This document shows positions 32,601 through 39,460 of a DNA stretch of 41,881 nucleotides, piece by piece (position 1 is the first letter of the stretch; each line of letters opens with the position of its first letter). The stretch comes from an uncultured Anaerolineae bacterium (lineage in GTDB: Bacteria > Chloroflexota > Anaerolineae > Promineifilales > Promineifilaceae), in assembly GCA_937943625.1 (NCBI GenBank), contig CALEAD010000049.1, positions 1 to 41,881 of the forward strand. Reading direction: 5' to 3'. A program made the position numbers and the translations under genes. The notes beneath the pieces are model-generated. The model was not told where the DNA came from, did no database searches, and saw only the letters and a list, made by a program, of their open reading frames with translations.

Positions 32601-34505
32601 GCGCAGCAGGGGGTCATCTACCGGCACGCTTTGCAGCAGGTCGGGCACGGAGAAGCCGCGCAGTTGGTACCTGGGCTGGAGCAGTTCTGCTTCCAGCAGG
32701 AAGTACAGTTTGGCAAAGCCGGGGTCTTGCTCCGCCAGGGCAAAGACGGCTTCATCTACCACTGCCAGGCCAATAGCTGCCTGCGCCCCGGCACCGTCTT
32801 GTCCGACGGTGGTTATGTTGAGTACGGCTGTTTCCCCAGGGCGGTACTCTGCTTTATCCAGGGCAAAATCAAGCGCCAGGTCGTTGGCCTCATCCACCAG
32901 CACCAGGCGCGTGTCGTGCACGATGCTGCCGCTGCGCAAAATTTTGTAGGCGTGCAGCTGCAACGTGCCCACCATTTCCGGCGTCAGGTCAATGGCCAGT
33001 TCGGTACGGCCGTTGGCAATATCGGCAGCGCGGGTGCTGAGGGTTTGCCCTTCGCGGATAATGTCCAGGTAAACACTGCCACTTTGTGCCGATGTGAGCA
33101 GGGTCAGGTTCATCGTTTCGCCCACGCGGTAGATGGGGCGCTCTGGTCGCAGCAGCACACTCTCTTCCTGATATTCACCGCCAAAGAAGAAGGTGCGGCT
33201 GGTGCTGTTGCCTTGCGTATCGGTGGCGGTGATGGTCACCTGCTGGTAGGGGTCGCTGGGAGTGACGGGGATAATGGCCAGCCCGTAAGGACCGGTCTCG
33301 GCGGAAATGGTTTGGCCAGCGTTGGCGAAGTTGGCGCGTAACTGCGTTTCGGCAGGGGTACCATTTGGGTAGCTGGTGAGCACGTAGAGGAAATTCTCCA
33401 CCCCAGGGCGAAAGAGGCCCGCTTCGGGGATTGCTTCGATGATGAGCGTATTTTCTGTCACGGGCAGGCTCAACCCCTTGCTTTCGGTGTGGTTGGTCTG
33501 ATCGGTAACGCTGGCTTGCAGGTAAAACGTGCCCAGCCCGCCTTCTAAATCGCTGCCCACAATGTAGCCGGGTAGGGTGAACTCAAATGGGTAAACGCCT
33601 TCTGCATCGGTTGTGCCTTGCAGGGCAAAGGCGTCCTGGCGGGCAAAGTCGAAGGTAAAGCCTTCCAGGACGACCTGGCTTTCGTTAACCGGTTTGCCGA
33701 AGAAGTAAACGGCCGTTAGCGTGCCGCGCACCACTTCGCCGGGCCGGTAATAGCTCTTTTCTGTGTTGAGGGTGATGTCGAACTGCGGCAGCACGTACTG
33801 CTCCACCGTCACCGTCTTTTCCGAGGCGGTATTGCCTAGCCGCGCCGTAATCTTATATGCGCCGCTGTTCACCTCGTTGGCAAGCTGAAAGTCAACGGCC
33901 GTTACACCAAAATCGCTCGTGGTCAGGGTCTGGCGAAAGACAGTGTTGCCCTTGCCATCGGCAATGGCAATTTCCAACGGCTGCGCGGCCGCAGGAGTCA
34001 AGTCAAAAGTACTGAGAGCCAGGGCGCGCAGGTGAATGATTTGTCCCGGCTGGTAGAGAGGCTTATCACTGCTGAGGAAAATGCGGTACTCCCGTTCCAG
34101 GGTGACAGAGCGCTCCAGCCGATCGCGCCCCAGCGCAGAACTGGTCTCCACGATGAGCGTATAATCACTCTGGCTGCTATCAGGCACAGTAAAGTGCACA
34201 TCGGCGGAACCGCTGGCATTGGTCTGGCCCGTGTACACCAGTTCAGCGCGGCCACCGCTGGCTGGTTGCAGGCTAACTTTGATCGTGGCGTTGGCCAGCG
34301 GCGCACCATCACCGCTGTTGCGCGTGACCACGCGCAGGGCGGCCTGGCTGCCGGGGACGAGCTTGTTTTGACCAAAAATGAGGGTTTCGTGCTGGCGCAG
34401 ATTATTGGGCAGGTTAGCGTAGTAGGCGGAAAGCGCCGTCAGCGTGCCAACAAGCAACAGCAGGGCGAAGGCAATACCAAAGCGGATGCGATTGTTGCGG
34501 GACAT
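29628..34505 (-). CDS. Alpha-2-macroglobulin family protein with internal membrane block
   Basis: This 1625-residue protein begins with a signal anchor (about residues 9-28). Macroglobulin-type beta domains follow (SSDKPLYQPGQIIHLRAL near 155; RPERPIYRVGETMNLTLL near 455). The thioester motif CFEQ is at 1130-1133, followed by an alpha-toroid (YGLQEFYDM, QNSDGSWGSQ) and a receptor-binding-like C-terminus. Such proteins trap proteases through the thioester. Oddly, residues about 675-860 form some six hydrophobic segments, between the bait-region side and the MPETMFWLPD-like A2M domain, so the protein would cross the membrane several times with both large parts outside. ATG 34505 follows AAGGAGTGACCC. 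An extended -10-like TGTACAAT lies upstream on the minus strand. It may guard against the cell's own or foreign proteases. Confidence 0.92.
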   Translation of the reverse strand: MSRNNRIRFGIAFALLLLVGTLTALSAYYANLPNNLRQHETLIFGQNKLVPGSQAALRVVTRNSGDGAPLANATIKVSLQPASGGRAELVYTGQTNASGSADVHFTVPDSSQSDYTLIVETSSALGRDRLERSVTLEREYRIFLSSDKPLYQPGQIIHLRALALSTFDLTPAAAQPLEIAIADGKGNTVFRQTLTTSDFGVTAVDFQLANEVNSGAYKITARLGNTASEKTVTVEQYVLPQFDITLNTEKSYYRPGEVVRGTLTAVYFFGKPVNESQVVLEGFTFDFARQDAFALQGTTDAEGVYPFEFTLPGYIVGSDLEGGLGTFYLQASVTDQTNHTESKGLSLPVTENTLIIEAIPEAGLFRPGVENFLYVLTSYPNGTPAETQLRANFANAGQTISAETGPYGLAIIPVTPSDPYQQVTITATDTQGNSTSRTFFFGGEYQEESVLLRPERPIYRVGETMNLTLLTSAQSGSVYLDIIREGQTLSTRAADIANGRTELAIDLTPEMVGTLQLHAYKILRSGSIVHDTRLVLVDEANDLALDFALDKAEYRPGETAVLNITTVGQDGAGAQAAIGLAVVDEAVFALAEQDPGFAKLYFLLEAELLQPRYQLRGFSVPDLLQSVPVDDPLLRQAEEGAAQATLAEAAPQNVAFSLNVNSRDDNLRRASEQRAGYFSGLSAALFGLLLFVPLAVMGITAVSLWRQQQFWRSLGWSVGVIVAFLLLGMVGLLNEFANWLSWRGEGVLIALLLLGLVSFLALTVYAWLRDDRALRWSTGLVWLFVLLAFALAWAAQWAEFDPGDGVLVMASFLILLIPLAFLLRAAAFAHEKLRLLAAAAVLAALCLMILPVLGLASQTGGFGAAGALDAGDVRMLGNVVMETAVSAAAPLAEGAQTAEQSIGGGDAPRLRQFFPETMFWLPDGVTDANGRLSVEVPIADSITTWRLTALASTQDGRLGSATGALRVFQPFFVNLNLPQALTVGDEIAVPVGVFNYLPNTQTVRLTVQPESWFELQDEATKEIRIKANDITVVYFRIRALEFGLRPFQITAIGSEQSDAIRKQVRVFPDGKEMRFAASDALEPGVTAQPALFIPPDAIPGTQQVLVKIYPGMVSQVVEGLDSILRLPNGCFEQSSSATYPNVLVLDYLKSSGQISPEVQFKAEDYINIGYQRLTTFEVRGGGFSLFGDEPAVVLLTAYGLQEFYDMSQVYHVDPALIRRTAEWLLAQQNSDGSWGSQGWVEGTFISGPESDTTITTAYVVWSLARTGYANDGRTQRGLGYLAEKQSGVTDPYALALIANAFVAANATQQAQPILQRLASLAQFEGETAYWGMDGRTFMGSYGSAGNLETTALATLAFIHSGNYTELANKGLLYLIQNKDSFGNWQTTQATILSLQAFIASAKLGSDNVNASVTITLNGGQTRTLTVTPENFDVVQMVSFNDVPLGESVVGISVQGEGKLMYQVAGSYYLPWDKLAVYPGLLEGQDLVSISVQYDRTELQVDDTVRVNVTVQLNEPDGRADWAIIDLGIPPGFSVNASDLSAPVQQYDQVGADYTGATIERYELTGRQIIVYIGNLSGQKPLSFSYRLTAQFPLRAQTPASSAYDYYNPRVSGEEAPVVLTVGSNE

Positions 34506-34953
34506 GGGTCACTCCTTCTTTGCAGGTAGTTTCATTGTACAGGTAAAGACGCTGCACTTGAAAGAGAGGTTCCCTTTTTGTGATGTGGAGTGGCGCGGCC
34601 AATGTCCAAATTGGTATGGTCAACTTTGGCGCCTCCTTGATCTGGTGGCGGGATCACTTTACGGCGCAAGCAAGCGTACCCACCAGGGGCGTTTCCGCCT
34701 CTAGTGGGATAGAATAGAGCACGAGATGAAGAGCATTCCCAGTAATTCTAAATGTAGAAAATGCCAATGAATCAGCCAAAGGCTGCACACTGCCCCGCTA
34801 CTCTTTTCCGCTTGTTTATGTCAGCTCATTTATTTGTCAAACAAGAAGAAGGCAACACCTCTTTTTCGCTATCAATCATGGGCAGTTTTTAGCAGAATCG
34901 CTCCTATTTTTGTGTAATGTGATATTGTCAAATGATTTAGGTAGGTAGGTATC
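34506..34953. other. Gene-free, AT-richer stretch
   Basis: I see no credible gene here. The first 60 bp hold the presumed promoter of the alpha-2-macroglobulin gene on the minus strand (TGTACAAT at about 34533-34540). From about 34720 the base composition turns clearly AT-richer, with AGGTAGGTAGGT at 34938-34949 before the next frame. No ACGGCCGT palindrome occurs here or anywhere to the right. Confidence 0.4.
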
Positions 34954-35280
34954 ATGAAGGTTCGCATGCAGACACAACTTGGGTTATTAATGTTCCTGGC
35001 CTTGCTTGCTGGACTTATCCTTGCCGCGTGGGATGGGCGTGTGTATCCGCAGCCGTTGCACGTGGCCAATGCGATCTATGATGCAACAAGCACTCCTGTG
35101 CAAGACTGGCCGCAGCTCGGTCGGGACGCACAGCGTAGCAACTACACCCCGTTGCAAGTTGACCCACCGTATTGCTACATCTGGAAGTGGTACGAGGCGC
35201 CTTTCGCTCGAAGACCTGCGCCTGGGGGTGGGAGTGACGTACCGCGTGCTGGAAAGGATGATGTGAAAACCAACTTTTAG
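34954..35280 (+). pseudogene. 5' fragment of a PQQ/BamB-like propeller protein
   Basis: The 108-residue frame starts with a signal anchor ([28 protein letters not shown]) and then [22 protein letters not shown] and [11 protein letters not shown], the opening of the first blade of PQQ-like beta-propeller proteins. After that the frame degrades ([18 protein letters not shown]), while the +1 frame reads [18 protein letters not shown] to a stop, as if another gene's piece was joined at about 35200. The rest of the propeller is missing. This broken gene lies just before the DUF4338-NurA-HerA operon and probably marks an insertion or recombination point. Confidence 0.55.
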
Positions 35281-35291
35281 GTTTTCTCGAA

Positions 35292-35320
35292 AGTTTGCTC
35301 AGCGTAATATATCGTATAAT
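35292..35320 (+). promoter_or_regulatory. Promoter of the DUF4338-NurA-HerA operon
   Basis: A perfect TATAAT at 35315-35320 lies only six bases before the GTG start at 35327. A weak -35 (AGTTTG, 35292-35297) stands 17 bp upstream. Transcription would start at or within a base or two of the start codon, and no Shine-Dalgarno exists, pointing to a leaderless mRNA. Confidence 0.55.
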
Positions 35321-35326
35321 AACATC

Positions 35327-36472
35327 GTGAACGCTGACGAAATTCGCGCTCTGATTTTCTCAGAATTGACTGCGTTGGGTTTTCAACTCAATGAGCAAGG
35401 AGAAATTCTTGTCTCTTTTGCCTCAAAAGAAGACGCAAAACGCCTGCACCGTCCGGCACGGGAAGAATTTTTAGGCAAAAATCTAGATTGGATTCAGCGC
35501 AATTTTAGAAAGTATGGGGGATATTTTGCGGACGGCAAAGACATCATCCCTCATCAAATCAATCCGATTCTTGTTCAAGTTCAAGACGCTTGGCACAGCG
35601 ACTTGTTTCGTATGGCGCGGTTTTATTGGTCTATTCCCTATTCACATGGTTTTGGCCGCAGATTGCGATTTTTGATTCTCGATTCAAACAATGGGAAATT
35701 GATAGGTATTTTCGGTCTGCAATCTCCGCCTATCACCTTCCCAGCGCGGGATAGATTGTTTGCATACCCTTCAGGTCAGAAGGAAGTCCTTGTCAATCAG
35801 ACGATGGATATTTTCACGTTAGGCGCGTTGCCGCCCTACAACCGTTTGCTTGGGGGAAAATTGGTCGCAATGGCCGTCTGCGCGAATGAAGTGCGAAGTG
35901 CTTACCGATTGCTTTATAGCGGGCGCGTTACAGAAATGGAAAAGCGCGTTTTACCCGCTCATTTAGTAGCGCTCACGACCACCAGCGCCTTTGGACGAAG
36001 TTCAATTTATAATCGCTTAAAGTACAAAGGGACATTGCTCGCCGAATCTCTAGGCTTTACCAACGGCTACGGAAATTTCCACTTGCAAAGATTGTATCCA
36101 TTGTTCAAGGAATACCTGGAGTCTATCGGCATAGAGACCAAAGGCGGGTACGGCACCGGCCCCAAGCGTTCCTGGCAACTGATGCGCCTGGCGCTTGACC
36201 ATTTGGGCATTTCTGCCGACTTGCTCAAGCATGGCATTCAGCGTGAAGCCTTTCTTTTTCGCCTGGTTGACAATCTGGACGAATACATGCAAGGGGAAAG
36301 CCAAAATCCCCTCTATAAAAATTTGCCCTTTGCAGATTTGGCTGCTTATTGGAAAGAGCGTTATCTCTTGCCGCGCTCTGAACGTGTAGACGGTTGGCAT
36401 CATTGGGACAGGCTGGAAGTTCTCAAAGACATGACCATGTTCAATCAAGCCGAATATGACCGAAGCAAATAA
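35327..36472 (+). CDS. DUF4338 (DruA-like) protein
   Basis: This 381-residue protein matches my memory of the DUF4338 family, which includes DruA of the Druantia anti-phage system. It has RFLILDSNNGKLIGIFGLQSP, ARDRLF, then FTLGALPPYNRLLGGKLVA (about 160-180), ALTTTSAFGRSSIYNRLKY (about 213-231) and FTNGYGNFHL. No biochemical activity is established for this family as far as I know. It has no export signal. The GTG start has no Shine-Dalgarno and directly follows a TATAAT box. Its last 17 bp overlap the NurA-like gene, so translation is coupled. Base composition is AT-richer than in the left part of the window and the octamer palindrome is absent, fitting acquired DNA. Confidence 0.7.
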   Translation: MNADEIRALIFSELTALGFQLNEQGEILVSFASKEDAKRLHRPAREEFLGKNLDWIQRNFRKYGGYFADGKDIIPHQINPILVQVQDAWHSDLFRMARFYWSIPYSHGFGRRLRFLILDSNNGKLIGIFGLQSPPITFPARDRLFAYPSGQKEVLVNQTMDIFTLGALPPYNRLLGGKLVAMAVCANEVRSAYRLLYSGRVTEMEKRVLPAHLVALTTTSAFGRSSIYNRLKYKGTLLAESLGFTNGYGNFHLQRLYPLFKEYLESIGIETKGGYGTGPKRSWQLMRLALDHLGISADLLKHGIQREAFLFRLVDNLDEYMQGESQNPLYKNLPFADLAAYWKERYLLPRSERVDGWHHWDRLEVLKDMTMFNQAEYDRSK

Positions 36473-37604
36473 CACTCCCTTTGCCGAATTGCCCGCCGCG
36501 CTGGTGGATGAAGTGCTGACACAAACCAAAGATGTCAGTCAGCGATTGCTTTCCGCGTTTGGCGACTTAAAAGCCAAGAAAGAAACCTGGCGCGCCGCAC
36601 TCTCCCAAGAAGGCTTGATTCAAAAGCAGGCTGCTCTGCTTTTGTTCAATACTCCCACAACCTGCGGCGTGGATGGAAGCATGGCCATTGAACGTCTGCT
36701 GGCGTTAGATTTGGTAGCAGTCGGCGCGGTAGCGGTCGAAGGGCTTACGCCGCCATCAGAAACGCGCTTTTGGCCTGAGCCGCGCCATCTGGTGTACGTT
36801 AATACGGAAATCCATCACGCCGATACTGGCTCGGTGTTGCGCGGCATCATGGCGGGCAATGAAATGCAATTAGCAAAGGATGCCCCCCACGAAGTTGTTT
36901 TTCTGGATGGCTCGCTAACCACGCCGACCATCTTTTTCAACCAGGCATTGAACAAAGTAGCCGAAGCGCCTCACTTACGGGTGAGCAAATATCTACTCGA
37001 ACACATCCTGCCTTACCTGGAAGCCTATCGCGTCATTTTACAATCCACCCGTTCTGACCATTTTTGGGTGGCCATGCCCAAATATACGACCAAACGCGAA
37101 GTGGGCGAATTGGCGGGCTGGCACAGCGCCTATGAAGATAGGGGAATTTTGAGTCTGGTCATGGAGCCAGGCGAATATACTCGTCCCATGTCATTGACTG
37201 CGCCCGAAAATCCCTGGCACATCAACCTTTCCCCACTCAAGGAAGGCAAGGAACAAGCAAAAAAGGTGGTGGACGACATCACCAAACTCCTGAATGGAGT
37301 TAAAGTCATCTACTATCGGCCTGTTCAATGGTGGCCAGCCCTGCGTTTAGAATTGGCGCAATCCATTGCAGAAAATCCGTCCCGTTTGAGTATTGTTCTC
37401 AAAGGAATTGAACATCAATGTCAGGCAACGGCCATCATGGAACCGTTTCCACTTTATATGGCTGACCGCATGGTCAAACATCTGGCGCGTTCTATCCCTG
37501 TCTTTCGTCAAATCGCTAGCCAAAACCTGGCCGAAAACTACGATGGCGATATTGGCGAAGTTTTCATGAGTCTGCATGGCTATCGTACAGAAACAGGAGC
37601 ATAA
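36456..37604 (+). CDS. nurA: NurA-like nuclease
   Basis: This 382-residue protein fits the NurA domain family, Mn-dependent 5'-3' exo/endonucleases that form a toroid-bound complex with HerA. Catalytic acid motifs are CGVDGS (Asp73) near the start of the domain and VFLDGS (Asp151); a C-terminal segment PFPLYMADRMVKHLA corresponds to the P-x-P-x-Y...AD motif that NurA proteins carry. The ATG overlaps the upstream gene by 17 bp and relies on coupling. Three bases separate its stop from the HerA start. In archaea NurA-HerA resects DNA ends with Mre11-Rad50, which is not present here; with a DruA-like partner, a defence role is an inference. Confidence 0.8.
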   Translation: MTEANNTPFAELPAALVDEVLTQTKDVSQRLLSAFGDLKAKKETWRAALSQEGLIQKQAALLLFNTPTTCGVDGSMAIERLLALDLVAVGAVAVEGLTPPSETRFWPEPRHLVYVNTEIHHADTGSVLRGIMAGNEMQLAKDAPHEVVFLDGSLTTPTIFFNQALNKVAEAPHLRVSKYLLEHILPYLEAYRVILQSTRSDHFWVAMPKYTTKREVGELAGWHSAYEDRGILSLVMEPGEYTRPMSLTAPENPWHINLSPLKEGKEQAKKVVDDITKLLNGVKVIYYRPVQWWPALRLELAQSIAENPSRLSIVLKGIEHQCQATAIMEPFPLYMADRMVKHLARSIPVFRQIASQNLAENYDGDIGEVFMSLHGYRTETGA

Positions 37605-37607
37605 AAC

Positions 37608-39380
37608 ATGGCATTGGAGCAACTGGTCGCCAAAGCCGAGCGCATCGGCGTAATTGGGTCACCCTCATCAACCAACGAACTGGCGCTTGACATCATGGCG
37701 AGCGCAGTGAACAAGAAACTGGTCGGTGAACTGGCCTTTTTCCCATATAGCCAGGACGCTTACACCAATTACGCGCTGGGACAAATTACCGAAATTACCC
37801 TGCGAAACATCTGGCATGAAGACCCAACCATGCGAAGCTTGATTCGTCAGCGCGGACGGGTAGAGTCCATCAGCGAACGGCAAGATACGCACCAGGGGCA
37901 GATGATTATCAGCGCCGTGTTTGCCAACGAGAACGGCAACTATCGCCCCAGTATTCTCGGCACTGTCCCGGCGACCGGCACGCCGATTTATCTTGCCGAT
38001 GATGAGATTTTGAAAGAATTACTCTCGCCCTATCAATCACAGTTGTTCTATCTTGGTCATGTGTACGGCTCCAAGCCCAAGTTGCCGCTGTGGTTCAAGC
38101 ATTTTGATACCGGTCCAGATGGAGCGGGCGAAGCCTATCATCTTGGTATCTTTGGTAAAACAGGCTCTGGCAAATCGGTGCTGGCAAAGATGATTTTGCT
38201 GGCTTACATGCGCCACAAGAGAATGGGTTTATTTGTGCTTGACCCGCAAGGAGAGTTCTCGCTCGATTTGCAAAATACACAGTCCCAGCCTACCATGGGG
38301 CGAATTTTGCACCCCGCACTAGTCAAAGGAATAGGCAGAACCGTTGAAGTCTATAACTTGGACAAATTCTGCCTGGACTCATGGGAATTGTTCACAGAGT
38401 TGCTCACTGAATTTGGATTCTTTTTTGATTTGGGTATCAAAGCAGCCGATTATCAAAACGTTGCCGCCGCTTATTTAACCGACTACTTCCGAGAGAGTAG
38501 AAAACATAAACTGTCAGCGATTGATGATGATGCGCTGATTGCGGCGTTGGAACATTTACACAAAAATGTTCATCGCATTTATAGCGGCGGGGCGGGCATC
38601 GAACGAGTACAAGGATTTATCCAAGAAGCTATTCAAAAATCAAAAGACGGTCAGTATGTTGCCCTCAAAGAGAAATGGCATAATGTCGCAAAATTCTTCG
38701 CTGAAACGGGTGGAAAAAGTTCAATCGAAGCGATTGTCAAAAAAGCCTTAACGTTGGGTAGCAGCAGCCGTCCCGTGATTGTGGTTGACCTGTCCAAGCG
38801 ACCAAGCGGGATTTCAACGGGCGTTTGGGATGAAAAAATCAAACCGCTGCTGATAGACGCTTTTCTGGGCGTTCTCATTCGAGAGGCCGAATACGCTTAT
38901 CAGGACGAAAAAAGCCTCAATACTTTAGTTGTACTGGACGAAGCCCATCGCTTTGCGCCACAAGAACGGGACAATAACGAACGCAAGCAGCGTATCAAGC
39001 GCAACCTGGTAGACGCTGTTCGCACCACGCGCAAATATGGTTTAGGTTGGATGTTCTTAAGTCAAACTCTGTCCAGTCTGGATAACGAAATCGTCCAACA
39101 ATTGCGGATTTCATTCTTTGGTTTTGGTTTGAGCATGGGAACGGAGTTCAGAAAGTTGCAGGAGTTGGTCGGCGGCAAAGGGGAATACCTGAAACTCTAT
39201 CAACAATTCCGCGACCCTCACTCCTCTTTTGACACAGCCAGCCGAGAATATTCCTTTATGACCATCGGTCCCGTCTCGCCGCTCTCGTTTGCGGGGACGC
39301 CCCTGTTCTTCAACGCTTTTAGCGATGTAGATGAATTTATCAAGTCAAATGGTTTGACAATCCAAAGCAAAATGTTCTAA
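37608..39380 (+). CDS. herA: HerA-like hexameric ATPase/translocase
   Basis: This 590-residue protein is a HerA/FtsK-type DNA-pumping ATPase. An N-terminal HAS-barrel-like domain (residues about 1-130: RIGVIGSPSSTNELALDIM...GTVPATGTPIYLA) is followed by Walker A GKTGSGKS at 183-190, LFVLDPQGEF near 208-217, a helical insertion at about 270-375, and Walker B LVVLDEAHRFAP with DEAH at 444-447. RTTRKYGLGWMFLSQ, the sensor/arginine part, lies near 475-490. ATG 37608 has AGGAG eight bases upstream. It would thread DNA into the NurA nuclease. Unlike defence pairs in which HerA goes with SIR2 or DUF4297, here the nuclease is NurA and a DUF4338 protein is added. Confidence 0.9.
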   Translation: MALEQLVAKAERIGVIGSPSSTNELALDIMASAVNKKLVGELAFFPYSQDAYTNYALGQITEITLRNIWHEDPTMRSLIRQRGRVESISERQDTHQGQMIISAVFANENGNYRPSILGTVPATGTPIYLADDEILKELLSPYQSQLFYLGHVYGSKPKLPLWFKHFDTGPDGAGEAYHLGIFGKTGSGKSVLAKMILLAYMRHKRMGLFVLDPQGEFSLDLQNTQSQPTMGRILHPALVKGIGRTVEVYNLDKFCLDSWELFTELLTEFGFFFDLGIKAADYQNVAAAYLTDYFRESRKHKLSAIDDDALIAALEHLHKNVHRIYSGGAGIERVQGFIQEAIQKSKDGQYVALKEKWHNVAKFFAETGGKSSIEAIVKKALTLGSSSRPVIVVDLSKRPSGISTGVWDEKIKPLLIDAFLGVLIREAEYAYQDEKSLNTLVVLDEAHRFAPQERDNNERKQRIKRNLVDAVRTTRKYGLGWMFLSQTLSSLDNEIVQQLRISFFGFGLSMGTEFRKLQELVGGKGEYLKLYQQFRDPHSSFDTASREYSFMTIGPVSPLSFAGTPLFFNAFSDVDEFIKSNGLTIQSKMF

Positions 39381-39430
39381 AAATTTGCTCATCTTGCTCC
39401 CCCACACGTACCATGCGGCACAGCGGCTGT

Positions 39431-39446
39431 GGGCGTATAATCGCCC
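39431..39446 (+). promoter_or_regulatory. TATAAT box inside a small hairpin
   Basis: GGGCG-TATAAT-CGCCC places a perfect -10 hexamer (39436-39441) in the loop of a 5-bp stem, 20 bp before the DUF4874/DUF4832-like lipoprotein start. No good -35 lies 17 bp upstream. No terminator is visible in the short gap after herA. Confidence 0.4.
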
Positions 39447-39460
39447 GCAAGGAGACCGCC

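Larger units (their letters stand above)
1654..33902. repeat. Highly iterated palindrome ACGGCCGT (dispersed family)
   Basis: About 65 copies were counted by eye from 1654-1661 to 33895-33902, many extended to AACGGCCGTT. They lie in genes and gaps, on either coding strand. In genes they read Asn-Gly-Arg, Thr-Ala-Val or Arg-Pro-(Leu/Phe) according to frame. Pairs occur at 10768/10777, 13231/13241 and 29557/29573, and three lie within 17345-17420. None is seen from about 6500 to 9365 or after 33902. This is one family entry, not one continuous element. Confidence 0.85.

Noticed and set aside
32293..33341. Plus-strand frames of over 200 residues opposite the alpha-2-macroglobulin gene
   Set aside because: They are antisense shadows of a single uninterrupted 1625-residue protein with clear family motifs.
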